Shown piece after piece: positions 17,680 through 26,234 of a stretch of DNA of 42,905 bases (positions are counted from its first letter, which is position 1; every line of letters starts with the position of its first letter). The position numbers were made by a program, and so were the translations under genes. The notes below the pieces were generated by a model, which saw nothing but the letters and a program-made list of their open reading frames with translations, searched no databases and was not told where the DNA came from. Source of the stretch: Thermodesulfobacteriota bacterium (GTDB lineage: Bacteria; Desulfobacterota; Desulfobacteria; Desulfobacterales; JAUWMJ01); NCBI GenBank assembly GCA_034189135.1, contig JAXHVO010000054.1, forward strand, positions 1 through 42,905, in the 5' to 3' direction.

Positions 17680-18567
17680 TTAGGACAGGGACAGCAAATA
17701 GGACCTTAAGTTGGTCGACTTATTGGTAATTTTTAATTTGGCTCTAAGGTTTTTGCGGTGGAAATGTATGGTGGTGGGTGAAACATTGAGGAGGTCGGCA
17801 ATTTCTTTACTGCTTTTGCCATCTCTGATAAGGGTGGCGACCTGCATTTCCTGCGGAGTGAAGAAAATACCGGCAGCAGCCAGGTTTTGCAGAAACGGTG
17901 AAATGATATCGTTTACATGGGCATCGATGATTTCAACAAAAGTTTTCTCCCTGGGTTTCAGTCTGGATTTTCTTAATTTATCCAAATAAGGAAGGACCAT
18001 TTGTTTGATGTTTAGTAAAAATTTCTTTTCCAGATCCACTTTGTCGGCTTCTCTTTGGGTGAGCAATACCTTCAAAGCGATGTTGGATTCCTCGAGGCTT
18101 TGCTTTTGAAGTTCCAATTCCTGTTCCCTTGTTTTCAAAGCCTCTTCAGCCAGTTTCAATGCGGTAATATCTTCATGGCTGACCACCACCTGGACCGGGT
18201 CTTGATGTTGAATCCGAATCACCCGCATGTAGTACCAGTGTTGCTTATCAGGGGAATGGCATGGATAATCAAATAAAAATTCATCCATATCACCTTTGAT
18301 CACCGAACGGATACCGTCAGCCACTTTTCTGGCGCGGGTTGCTTCTTCGCCGGTTACCGCCTCACATATTTCCAGGTAATTGACTCCAATGGAATCATGC
18401 TCACCCTTCATCTGATTGGCGCCGGCATAATTTATCCAGGACCGATTGGTTTCCATGATGACCCCCTGCGCGTCCAAAATGGCGATGTTAGCCGACAGGC
18501 TATTCAAAACGGTTTTGGGCAGCAGGTCGTTGACATCTTTAAATTCCGCATTTGGCCGGTATGGCAT
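17680..18567 (-). CDS. PAS domain LuxR-type transcriptional regulator
   Basis: A 295-residue cytoplasmic regulator. Residues 18-135 form a PAS domain (NIAILDAQGVIMETNRSWIN; then HWYYMRVIRIQHQDPVQVVV ending in HEDIT). Residues 138-185 are a coiled coil, which would transmit the signal through a dimer. Residues 236-282 are a LuxR/GerE helix-turn-helix: FTPQEMQVATLIRDGKSSKE, IADLLNVSPTTIHFHRKNLR. The protein is likely a one-component sensor, or works with a kinase, binding DNA on a small-molecule or redox cue. It sits alone between same-strand genes. A small palindrome lies upstream (18629-18641). Target genes are unknown. Confidence 0.88.
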   Translation of the reverse strand: MPYRPNAEFKDVNDLLPKTVLNSLSANIAILDAQGVIMETNRSWINYAGANQMKGEHDSIGVNYLEICEAVTGEEATRARKVADGIRSVIKGDMDEFLFDYPCHSPDKQHWYYMRVIRIQHQDPVQVVVSHEDITALKLAEEALKTREQELELQKQSLEESNIALKVLLTQREADKVDLEKKFLLNIKQMVLPYLDKLRKSRLKPREKTFVEIIDAHVNDIISPFLQNLAAAGIFFTPQEMQVATLIRDGKSSKEIADLLNVSPTTIHFHRKNLRAKLKITNKSTNLRSYLLSLS

Positions 18568-18628
18568 GGATTCGTTCCCTATTTATACTGCTAAAAACTT
18601 TCGCTACACCTAAGATTTAATGTCTTGT

Positions 18629-18641
18629 TGGTATCATACCA
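18629..18641. promoter_or_regulatory. 13-bp perfect palindrome upstream of the PAS-LuxR gene
   Basis: TGGTATCATACCA has two 5-bp arms around TCA and lies 62 bp before the regulator's start. Its size and place fit an operator, perhaps for autoregulation. It is short enough to be chance. Confidence 0.3.
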
Positions 18642-18714
18642 GGCCACTAAGCTCAATCGATGGCACCCATCATGTAGCTGCCATCAGAAACCGAGCTGGT
18701 GAAACAAGGGCCAT

Positions 18715-19518
18715 CTAAAATTTTCTCGTCGTTTTGCGAACATGGTCACCGATTCGCTTGATGCGATCCATTTCCTCTTCGCCCAAAGGCCCCAGTTCAA
18801 GAGCCGGAAGATCCTGGCGTAATTGTTCGACGTTTTTGGGTCCGCAAAGACAAACATCCACCGCCGGATTGGACAGCACAAAGCGATAACAATCACTCGG
18901 TACCGGTACCGATTCGCCCATCGGCATCTTGGCGGCATTCAGCATCTGACCCCAGCGGGTAGCGGTATAGGTAACGATTCCCGGTCGGTCGTCTTCCGTC
19001 AATGAAGAAAAACATTCCTCTTCCGCACCGCGATGGGCCGCATTGTATCGGATGTGAAACAGGTCGAACTGGCCGGTGGCTGCCATTGACGGGAAAAGGG
19101 TACGATTGTGTCCCGACATCCCCAAAAATCGAAAAACTCCATTTTCCTTCAATGCCATGACCCGGTCGATCAACTTTGGTGAAGGACGGCGATTGTGCCA
19201 GCCTAATATTAGGATATCGGCCTGTTCCAGACCGATTGATCTCAAATTTTTTCTCAACAGGGATTTGGTCAGCAGGCCGGATCTGGCATAGGTGTGAATG
19301 GCAACCACCAGCTGGTCTCGCCGGCCTTTTCGACAGAGGTTTACGATGGCCTGTTTCATACCGGCCCGGTGTCGACCGGAACCCAGATAAAAATAATTAC
19401 AGCCTTTTTCAAACGCCTCCTCGAAGGCACTTGCAGGCGCACCATAACTGGCGGCCAGTCCCAATCGCCCCACGCGCAGACCGGTTCTGCCCAATATGCT
19501 CTGTTTGTATTCTTCCAT
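18715..19518 (-). CDS. Aldo/keto reductase-like protein with a degenerate active site
   Basis: A 267-residue TIM-barrel protein clearly related to aldo/keto reductases: LGRTGLRVGRLGLAASYGAP at the N-terminus, ADILILGWHNR for the strand that normally carries histidine, FRFLGMSGHNR, and a C-terminal PAVDVCLCGPKNVEQLRQ matching the NADP-phosphate loop. By my alignment the catalytic tetrad is gone: Asp is Y44, Tyr is R49 (NYFYLGSGRHR), Lys is replaced in VVAIHTY, and His is G106. It may bind cofactor without reducing a carbonyl, or use other residues. It starts 15 bp after the peptidase gene ends, so the two are likely cotranscribed. Confidence 0.8.
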   Translation of the reverse strand: MEEYKQSILGRTGLRVGRLGLAASYGAPASAFEEAFEKGCNYFYLGSGRHRAGMKQAIVNLCRKGRRDQLVVAIHTYARSGLLTKSLLRKNLRSIGLEQADILILGWHNRRPSPKLIDRVMALKENGVFRFLGMSGHNRTLFPSMAATGQFDLFHIRYNAAHRGAEEECFSSLTEDDRPGIVTYTATRWGQMLNAAKMPMGESVPVPSDCYRFVLSNPAVDVCLCGPKNVEQLRQDLPALELGPLGEEEMDRIKRIGDHVRKTTRKF

Positions 19519-19533
19519 TTCAACGCTTCCCTT

Positions 19534-21009
19534 TTATGACAGGTTATTCTTCCAGCGCTTAAGGAGCTGATCCGCAGTCAACGGACCGAGGTCGTTTTTT
19601 TTAAAAAACTGAAAAATATCCAGCCGGTTACCCTGGGACCACCATTTTTTTAATATATCGCCCGCTTCTTTTTTCAGCATCCAGCCGGTTCCCAGGCTGT
19701 CGGAAAGAAAGCTTTCCATAATCGACTCTCCCATCCATCCGAGAAGATAATCGAGGCTGTAAAATTCAGCAACAAGATCAAAAAGGTGACTTTCAGGTTG
19801 ATGGAAAAAGCCGGTATATCTTGACATTATCCTTGCGTAGGGTTCTCCATCTGAAAGATTTCCATTGGAAAACATGTTAAACTCTGAAATGAATTTGGCT
19901 GCATATCGCCTGAACACGGAAAGGTCCTTGAGCATCTTGTAGTAAACCAGCTGTTTGACCTCTCTGGTATCCATGCCCAGGTATTCTTGCAGAAAGGGAC
20001 GGGACAAAGTCATATTCTGAAGAAGAAAAGCGTAACACTCCGACAGACTGTAAGACGTGGCCATTTCTCTGTCAATCATGGAAAGGTCAGGTGAAGTGAA
20101 AACCGCCGACAGTCCGTGTCCCAGTTCATGTGAAAGTGTTTCCATATCGACCCAGCCCCCTTCCGGCTGCATCAGGACATAAACCTCCTCAGGGACCTGT
20201 AGAGTAAAGCAAATGGCCTGGGAACTCTTCTTTGCTTCTCTTTCCAGTTCCAGGGTAAGACCCGGTGTTTTTTTAAGATCAATGCGCCATTTATAAAAAA
20301 AATCAATCAGTTTTTCCATGGCTTTTTCCGGAAAAATATGGTCAAACTGCACCAGGCTTAAAATATGAATGGCATCAAATCGGGTGAGTTTCTCAAGCGG
20401 CAAACCGAACTGCTCATGGCTCCAGCGTTCCATGGCGTTAAAATATAAATCGTCTGTTTGTAACAGAAAGTTCTTAAAGTAGTGGTAGAAATAAACATAG
20501 TCGATCCCTTTTTTCTTTTGACAGTAATGATGATAATCGGTAAATCCAAATTCCTCTTCAATAATATCGAACAGGATGTTCCAGTAGTTGAGTGCAAAGG
20601 GTTTTAAAAATCGACACAGGGGACCGGTTTCTTTTTGTAACATCTGTCTCGATTGATAGGTGCTCGACTTTTGACACCAGGGGATGATATCACGAAAATA
20701 GATCTTCTTTTCATTGACAATGGCCGCAGCGCCCTGCATCCATCCTCTCATTTCGGTTTCGTGGGGGAGAAGCGACCGCTGGAGGAAATGGTCAATGAGA
20801 GTATATTTGAGCCGTGTTCTGGCCGTTATATTTTTGAGTTTATCAATTCGTTCTAACGTATCGTGGCTGATAAACATTTCATAACCATCATAGATCTGAT
20901 CCGGCCGGAAAGGAATCCTGGCGCCCTCCCATTGAGCAAGGGCCTCCACATTCCACCGGTAATTTAAATGATGGAGTATATTCTCTATTTCCAGTTGATC
21001 GCTTTCCAT
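19534..21009 (-). CDS. M3-like zinc metallopeptidase
   Basis: A 491-residue peptidase of the thimet/oligoendopeptidase F type (MA clan). The active site is HELGH (H294, E295, H298 in METLSHELGHGLSAV), and the third zinc ligand is probably E324 in SYSLSECYAFLLQNM, about 25 residues on, as in M3 enzymes. The rest is helical. It has no signal peptide and would cleave short peptides in the cytoplasm. It is a little shorter than oligoendopeptidase F (about 600), lacking part of the usual N-terminal domain. It lies directly upstream of the aldo/keto reductase homologue. M32-like relatives are the main alternative. Confidence 0.8.
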   Translation of the reverse strand: MESDQLEIENILHHLNYRWNVEALAQWEGARIPFRPDQIYDGYEMFISHDTLERIDKLKNITARTRLKYTLIDHFLQRSLLPHETEMRGWMQGAAAIVNEKKIYFRDIIPWCQKSSTYQSRQMLQKETGPLCRFLKPFALNYWNILFDIIEEEFGFTDYHHYCQKKKGIDYVYFYHYFKNFLLQTDDLYFNAMERWSHEQFGLPLEKLTRFDAIHILSLVQFDHIFPEKAMEKLIDFFYKWRIDLKKTPGLTLELEREAKKSSQAICFTLQVPEEVYVLMQPEGGWVDMETLSHELGHGLSAVFTSPDLSMIDREMATSYSLSECYAFLLQNMTLSRPFLQEYLGMDTREVKQLVYYKMLKDLSVFRRYAAKFISEFNMFSNGNLSDGEPYARIMSRYTGFFHQPESHLFDLVAEFYSLDYLLGWMGESIMESFLSDSLGTGWMLKKEAGDILKKWWSQGNRLDIFQFFKKNDLGPLTADQLLKRWKNNLS

Positions 21010-21119
21010 TTTTTTTCTGCTGGTTTTTATCTAAACTTTATATTTAAATATCAGCGTTGGCAGCCTTTTACAAGTTTTTATGTTTTTCCAGGACAGTCCT
21101 GAAATTATTCTCTGCTTTC

Positions 21120-21148
21120 TTGACAAAAACAGCCATGGCAGATATCTT
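21120..21148 (+). promoter_or_regulatory. Predicted sigma70-type promoter for the dioxygenase-like cluster
   Basis: TTGACA at 21120-21125, a 17-bp spacer, and TATCTT at 21143-21148. Transcription would start near 21155, about 120 bases before the first gene. Same-strand genes then run to the GC-rich hairpin at 24991. Confidence 0.5.
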
Positions 21149-21274
21149 TGGACCGTGAATGAAACCACTAAAAATTTAGCATGTCAGCGAAACTGAGGAT
21201 TTGAATCGTCTGCAGGCAAAAATTAAAATGAGCGGCACCAGAATTGAAACTCCAAAACAACACATGATTTGCCA

Positions 21275-22045
21275 ATGACCGAACGGATGCCTGCCCTGTT
21301 CGTCGGCCACGGCAGCCCGATGAACGCCATCGAAGACAATGAGTTCACCCGAATATGGGAAAACATCGGCAAATCCATTCCCAACCCCCGGGCGATCCTG
21401 TGTATTTCCGCTCACTGGGAAACCACCGGCACCCGAATCACCGCAATGCCCGACCCGGCCACCCTTTATGATTTTCAAGGTTTTCCCAAACCGCTTTACG
21501 AAAAACGATATCCGGCCCCGGGTGCCCCGGAACTTGCTCGCAGCATTACAGAAAGCATATCGGACGTGGTCGTTCACCTCGATTTCGGATGGGGGCTCGA
21601 TCATGGAGCATGGGCCGTACTATGTCGGATGTTTCCACAGGCAAACATTCCCGTGTTGCAGCTGAGTCTCGATTTCGATCAACCACCCGCTTACCACTAT
21701 CGGCTTGGACAGCAATTGACATACCTGCGCAACCGGGGTGTTCTGATCGTCGGTAGCGGTAACATGGTCCACAACCTGCGTACCATGGTCTGGGAGGACA
21801 CCTCTTTTGACTGGGCGCTGGAATTCGATGCCAGATTGGCCGAGGCGATCCGATCCGGTGATCACCAGAGCATGATTTCTTACCAAAGCATGGGAGACCA
21901 GGCACACCTGGCCGTGCCGACCAACGAGCATTTTCTTCCGCTTTTGTATGTACTGGCGTTGCAGGAATCATCGGACACAGTTGGTTTCTTTTGTGATCGC
22001 GTGACCCTTGGATCGATCTCCATGCGATCGGTTCAGATCGATTAA
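21275..22045 (+). CDS. Extradiol ring-cleavage dioxygenase class III, DODA/YgiD type
   Basis: A 256-residue member of the 4,5-DOPA extradiol dioxygenase family, which opens catechol rings with a single metal ion and oxygen. Metal ligands are expected at the histidines of LFVGHGSPMNAI and ISAHWETTG, and in GWGLDHGAWAVL; SGNMVHNLR is a further conserved stretch. A TTG at 21269 and a second ATG at 21287 are alternative starts; no good ribosome binding site favours any of them. For an anaerobe, an oxygen-dependent enzyme is odd, so another role (a non-oxygen lyase or oxygen-detoxifying function) is possible. It heads a same-strand cluster. Confidence 0.85.
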   Translation: MTERMPALFVGHGSPMNAIEDNEFTRIWENIGKSIPNPRAILCISAHWETTGTRITAMPDPATLYDFQGFPKPLYEKRYPAPGAPELARSITESISDVVVHLDFGWGLDHGAWAVLCRMFPQANIPVLQLSLDFDQPPAYHYRLGQQLTYLRNRGVLIVGSGNMVHNLRTMVWEDTSFDWALEFDARLAEAIRSGDHQSMISYQSMGDQAHLAVPTNEHFLPLLYVLALQESSDTVGFFCDRVTLGSISMRSVQID

Positions 22046-22105
22046 ACGGTGAAAAGGTAGTTATGGATAATATACAAATACCATCAATTAACAGCGGAGA
22101 AAAAA

Positions 22106-22810
22106 ATGAAATATGAAAAAAAGAAGACTTCCCCTTCCTGTGCATCCTGTGAAGTGGAGATCCCCCAAAGAATCTGTTTTTCCGATAAAGGCAAAGGCCA
22201 TACGGGGTGTCCCACCTTGACGCGAAACGAGCTTCTAACGCAAGCTAATAAGGAGTATGAAGCCGAGAAAATCAATCACTTTGCTTATAATGCGTCTTTG
22301 CAGGAAGCAGAGTGTTATGCCAACCGAGACCAACAGCCCTATATTATGCAACCGACCAAAACACGGATCGTTGAAACCTGTGAATTTGCGAAAAAAATGG
22401 GGTATCAACGCATCGGTCTGGCCTTTTGTATCGGTTTGACAATGGAAGCGAAAATTGTTGAGGAAATACTGACGGAATATGGGTTTGAAGTGGTCTCCGT
22501 CTGCTGTAAAGCCAGCAATAGCTCAAAAGAAATCATTGGCATTTCAGATGATGAAAAGATATTCAAGGGCACGGATGAAGCGATGTGCAACCCCATATTC
22601 CAGGCAAAGGCCCTGACCCATGAACAGGTTGATTTTAACATCCTGCTGGGATTGTGTGTGGGACACGATTCCTTATTTTTGCAATTTACCGATATCCCCA
22701 CCACCGTACTGGCGGTAAAAGATCGGGTCACCGGCCATAACCCTCTGGCGGCTATTTATCATGCAAAATCATATTACCAGAAAATCAGGCACCCGGATAT
22801 TAAATCCTGA
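22106..22810 (+). CDS. DUF1847 domain-containing protein
   Basis: A 234-residue cytoplasmic protein of the DUF1847 family, which has no known function. The N-terminus has a cysteine cluster, C12 and C15 (SCASC), C24 and C35 (HTGCP), probably binding zinc or an iron-sulfur centre. The body has the usual YQRIGLAFCIGLTMEAKIVE, FEVVSVCCKAS and ILLGLCVGHDSLF stretches with more cysteines. GGAG precedes the ATG. It begins 60 bp after the dioxygenase-like gene and is followed by an FMN reductase, which suggests a redox role (inference). Confidence 0.85.
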   Translation: MKYEKKKTSPSCASCEVEIPQRICFSDKGKGHTGCPTLTRNELLTQANKEYEAEKINHFAYNASLQEAECYANRDQQPYIMQPTKTRIVETCEFAKKMGYQRIGLAFCIGLTMEAKIVEEILTEYGFEVVSVCCKASNSSKEIIGISDDEKIFKGTDEAMCNPIFQAKALTHEQVDFNILLGLCVGHDSLFLQFTDIPTTVLAVKDRVTGHNPLAAIYHAKSYYQKIRHPDIKS

Positions 22811-22881
22811 CTTGGGGTGTAAAAAATTACGCCAGGGATTTGGTATTTACCGTACATGAGTTTATCAAAGGAGTCGACGCG

Positions 22882-23610
22882 ATGAAGATAACCGTTTTTT
22901 ACGGAAGCATACATAAAACCAGAGGAAACACCTATGTGTTAATCGATGCGTTTGCAGAGGGGGCAAAGGAGGCAGGCGCAGTAGTCGATATCGTTTTCCT
23001 GGCGGAAAAGTCCATCAAGCCTTGCAGGGCCTGCCTGAAATGCTGGACCAAGACCCCCGGTAAATGCGTCATAGCGGACGATATGGCGCAACTTTTACCG
23101 CAGTTTATTCAATCGGATATTGTGGTCATGGCCACACCGGTTTATGTTCATAACGTGACGGGTATCATGAAGACCTTCCTTGACCGCATGATGCCGCTGA
23201 TCGATCCGCGTCTGGTGAAAATGGACAACGGGTATACCGGGCATGTAAAAAAGCACCCTCACTATCCCAAATTCGGGTTGATTGCCACCGGCGCTTTCCC
23301 GGAACAAAAATGCTGTGAATTTGTCAGCAGTTACTTTCACCGCCTGGCCGTTGAACTTTATTCGGAAGTTATATTCGAAATTTGCCGGGGCGAGGCCATT
23401 TTGCTGAAAATGGGTGAAAACACGCCACTTGGCCCCCTGATCGACGAATATAAGGAAACCGTTAGAAAGGCCGGACGGGAAGTTGTAAAAAACATGAAAA
23501 TCTCTGACGCAACAGCCGAAAAGCTCGACCAGCTTTTCATACCGGAAGATATGTATATCAAACAAGCCAATCAATACTGGGACAGCCGCATCGCCCACTA
23601 CAAAAAATAA
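22882..23610 (+). CDS. NAD(P)H-dependent FMN reductase, flavodoxin-fold
   Basis: A 242-residue flavodoxin-like protein. KITVFYGSIHKTRGNTYVLI is the phosphate-binding loop for FMN. PCRACLKCWTKTPGKCVIAD, followed by DM, is the cysteine-rich segment typical of the iron-sulfur-flavoprotein-like group. MATPVYVHNVTGIMKTFLDR is the second FMN contact. It would transfer electrons to or from flavin. The frame is open from 22840, but AAAGGAG lies just before the ATG at 22882, and homologues start at this strand, so 22882 is the start. It follows the DUF1847 gene by 71 bp. Confidence 0.88.
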   Translation: MKITVFYGSIHKTRGNTYVLIDAFAEGAKEAGAVVDIVFLAEKSIKPCRACLKCWTKTPGKCVIADDMAQLLPQFIQSDIVVMATPVYVHNVTGIMKTFLDRMMPLIDPRLVKMDNGYTGHVKKHPHYPKFGLIATGAFPEQKCCEFVSSYFHRLAVELYSEVIFEICRGEAILLKMGENTPLGPLIDEYKETVRKAGREVVKNMKISDATAEKLDQLFIPEDMYIKQANQYWDSRIAHYKK

Positions 23611-23665
23611 GGCCGTTTTTCAAGGAATGTCGATTCTTTTTATTTAACATAATAAGGAGGTAAAT

Positions 23666-24940
23666 ATGCGCAAACCGGCAATCGTTACAGCAACTTTGTT
23701 GTTTATCGTCTTTTCTTACGGTATCACCTGTGCCGCCAAACCTGATGTAACGGGTAGCAAAGACCATCCGATTGTTTCCAGAATCCCCAATTTTTATATC
23801 TCCAGCTATAAGGACGTTGAATATGATCAATTTGAATTCCCGCTGAAAAGCGGAAGAGAGAAGGTGTCCGGCCGCACTTATGTCATTACATACAAACAGC
23901 AAAAAGGTGCACCACCCATGTCGAAAGTCCAAAAGGTGAAAAATTATACCCATGCGATTAAAAAAATCGGTGGCGACGTTATTTTTGAAACAAAAAGCAG
24001 TGCCACAATGAAAGTAAAGGTGGATAAAAGTGAAATCTGGCTTTACATCTCAAATCCTTTTGGCGCAAGAGCTTATGCTTTACCCATCGTTGAAAAAGGA
24101 CCGATGCGCCAGGACGTGGTGGCCCAAACTCTGACCGCGATGCCGTCTGCAAAAGAAGTGGTGATAAAAAAAACAAAAAAAGACAAACCCGGAAGCAAAG
24201 ATCACCCCCTGATTACCAGAATCCCTCATTTCTATATTTCTTCCTACAAGGATATCGAATTTGGTGGTCATGATTTCCAGTTAAAAAAAGGCAAGCAGAA
24301 AGTAGAGGGTCGCAAATTCGATATCACCTACAGACAGCAGGAAGGGGCGCAGTTGATGTCGAATATTCAAAAAGTACGGAATTATACCAACGCGATTAAG
24401 AAAATCGGTGGCGAAGTTCTTTTTGAAAGCAAAGGCAGGGCGGTCATGAAAGTCATTGCCGATAACCGGGAAGTCTGGCTTCAGGTATCCAACCCCTTTG
24501 GTCAACGGGCATACGCCTTGACTATTGTTGAAAAACAATCGATGAAACAGCAAGTCACCGCCGATGCGGAAGCCATGCTGAAAGACATCAAGCAAACCGG
24601 ACATGTGGCTGTGTATGGCATCCATTTTGATACCGGTAAATCGACCCTCAAACCATCTTCCGCGCCGGCCTTTAAGGAAATTACACGCCTGTTGAAATTG
24701 GATCCCAAGCTCAATATTTATGTGATCGGACACACGGACATGGTGGGAACCCTGAGCTCCAATATGCAGTTGGCCCAATCCCGGGCCAATGCCGTGGTAA
24801 AAGAGCTGGTCACCAAATATAAGATCAATAAAAAACGACTGACACCCAAAGGGGTGGGTCCGCTTTGTCCGGTGGCTTCAAATAAAAGCAAAGATGGAAA
24901 AGCAAAAAACCGGCGTGTCGAACTGGTTGAGAAAATATAG
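23666..24940 (+). CDS. OmpA-family protein with duplicated N-terminal domain
   Basis: A 424-residue envelope protein. A signal peptide covers residues 1-23. Two homologous units of about 115 residues follow, 30-145 and 176-291; both contain SKDHP, IPNFYISSYKD / IPHFYISSYKD, VKNYTHAIKKIGG / VRNYTNAIKKIGG, and NPFG-RAYAL. They are joined by a lysine-rich linker. An OmpA/MotB peptidoglycan-binding domain (311-424) ends it: IHFDTGKSTLKPSS, VIGHTDMVGT, NRRVEL. The repeat domain is unknown to me; it may bind an envelope partner. AAGGAGG lies before the ATG, 55 bp after the FMN reductase. A GC-rich hairpin follows. Confidence 0.88.
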   Translation: MRKPAIVTATLLFIVFSYGITCAAKPDVTGSKDHPIVSRIPNFYISSYKDVEYDQFEFPLKSGREKVSGRTYVITYKQQKGAPPMSKVQKVKNYTHAIKKIGGDVIFETKSSATMKVKVDKSEIWLYISNPFGARAYALPIVEKGPMRQDVVAQTLTAMPSAKEVVIKKTKKDKPGSKDHPLITRIPHFYISSYKDIEFGGHDFQLKKGKQKVEGRKFDITYRQQEGAQLMSNIQKVRNYTNAIKKIGGEVLFESKGRAVMKVIADNREVWLQVSNPFGQRAYALTIVEKQSMKQQVTADAEAMLKDIKQTGHVAVYGIHFDTGKSTLKPSSAPAFKEITRLLKLDPKLNIYVIGHTDMVGTLSSNMQLAQSRANAVVKELVTKYKINKKRLTPKGVGPLCPVASNKSKDGKAKNRRVELVEKI

Positions 24941-24990
24941 ATTGAAATATGGAATAGATATCATACAAGTTAGTGGTATGATTCTGGGAG

Positions 24991-25009
24991 CCCCCGGCAA
25001 TGCCGGGGG
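24991..25009 (+). terminator. GC-rich hairpin after the OmpA gene
   Basis: CCCCCGGC and GCCGGGGG form a perfect 8-bp stem with a 3-base loop, 51 bp after the stop codon. It is not followed by a T-run, so it may act as an mRNA-stabilising hairpin or a Rho-assisted end rather than a classical terminator. Confidence 0.5.
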
Positions 25010-25912
25010 TTACCCGAAATGAACAAAAACAGACCGGCATCAATCATTTATGAAATTTACCCATCCAAACAAAATAATCACCCCTTCAAAACCCTGAAAC
25101 AGCAATCCTGTTCCAAATAATCTCAGTACATATTTCCTTAAATACGACCAGGTAAAATATTCTATTTTCACCGCAGAGTCTCAAAGTAGCCAAAGAATTA
25201 TTATTTGATATAATAACATGCAGTGGTAACAATACAAACAAATACTTAATCGAACTTGCGAATTATCGCAGTTATAATATTTCTCAAAAATTTACATACC
25301 CGACAGGGCACAACGAAGCATGAAACCTAAGGTCCGTCCGGGGAATCGCCTATTGGCCCGTTACCAGACATACCAATTTTATCTAAAAATGAACGTACGG
25401 CAGCTATTTCGCTTCAATTAGATTTGAGCCAGCCACAGGGGACAGAATCCCACGGCGGCGTTGATCGTCTCTGCCTGTATGGGTTTAACTGAGAAGATAG
25501 GGGGTGTGTAGGATACCAATCTCATTTGTTAAGTCTGGTAACGGGCCAATAGGCGAGTCCCCGGACGGACCGAGCTAAGATTGAAAAATGACTGTTTGTT
25601 TCTAATGAATGTTCCATCCTAAGCAATAATGAACACCACATTCTCCCTTCAACTAAAGCGGAAATGATCCAAATTTCATGTATTCCAGGCTCAACCATGT
25701 AAAAATATTCACAAAAATTGTGGCATTTATTTCGCAAAATCATGCTGTTAAGTAATTAATTTTTATTCTTATCTTTCTATCTACCTGTATTAATTAGGAA
25801 TAGTAGAATATTCAATTCTTCGGCACGAATTGTGCTTAAAGAAGTATTACCGTTGTCATTTTAATAGATTTATAAATACTGAATATACAAAATTTAAACA
25901 GGAAATCAGCAA
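25010..25912. other. AT-rich, nearly gene-free region
   Basis: Apart from the inverted-repeat element at 25331-25571, I see no supported gene here. Open frames on the minus strand (25522-25743, 25836-26183, 25906-26262) lack ribosome binding sites and give implausible products. The stretch near 25170 (CACCGCAGAGTCTCAAAG) resembles a degraded low-complexity repeat. The region may be an old insertion site. Confidence 0.45.
25331..25571. repeat. 241-bp element with 39-bp inverted ends
   Basis: Bases 25331-25369 and 25533-25571 are inverted copies matching at 38 of 39 positions (arm starting GGTCCGTCCGGGG). The 163-bp interior has no coding frame. Terminal inverted ends around a noncoding core fit a MITE or insertion-sequence remnant. 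A CTAAG occurs just outside both ends (25327-25331 and 25574-25578) but not at equal offset, so it is weak evidence for a target duplication. As RNA the arms would form a very stable stem. Confidence 0.7.
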
Positions 25913-25999
25913 GTGGAAGAAATATTAATTTCACTGGGTTTGGCACTTTTCGTCGTTTTAATGCTTTTTGCATACTTTGGATTCGTGCTTGGTTTATAG
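25913..25999 (+). CDS. Possible 28-residue membrane peptide
   Basis: GTG at 25913 opens a 28-codon frame ending in TAG at 25997, with AGGA nine bases before it. The product begins MEEILISLGLALFVVLMLFA and ends YFGFVLGL, one uninterrupted hydrophobic helix with an acidic N-terminus, like KdpF-type small membrane proteins. It is too short to be proven from sequence alone. It lies isolated in AT-rich DNA, 235 bp from the convergent DUF6125-like gene. Confidence 0.35.
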   Translation: MEEILISLGLALFVVLMLFAYFGFVLGL

Positions 26000-26234
26000 C
26001 ACAAAGAACATAAGTGTTTCGATTGAAAAACTCTAACCACTCTAATAAACTGAAGAATATGAAGTCGTCTTCTCGGATGTACGTGCATCTTTTCAAAGGG
26101 CTGGCGAAACTTAAATAGAAAGGCGGCACCGGGGAAAATAACGGCATTTTGGGAAGTACAATCTGTGCGCTGTAAGCGTTCACATCTGCTGCAGGTGAGT
26201 ACTGATGGCAGTCTCTGAGAACGCCTGGCTAAAC

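Noticed and set aside
24991-25009. Standard Rho-independent terminator
   Set aside because: The stem is strong but no T-run follows, so I list it only as a hairpin with medium confidence.
25331-25571. Integron attC site as an explanation of the inverted repeat
   Set aside because: There is no R/L-box pattern, no cassette array and the arms are near perfect, whereas attC stems have characteristic mismatches.
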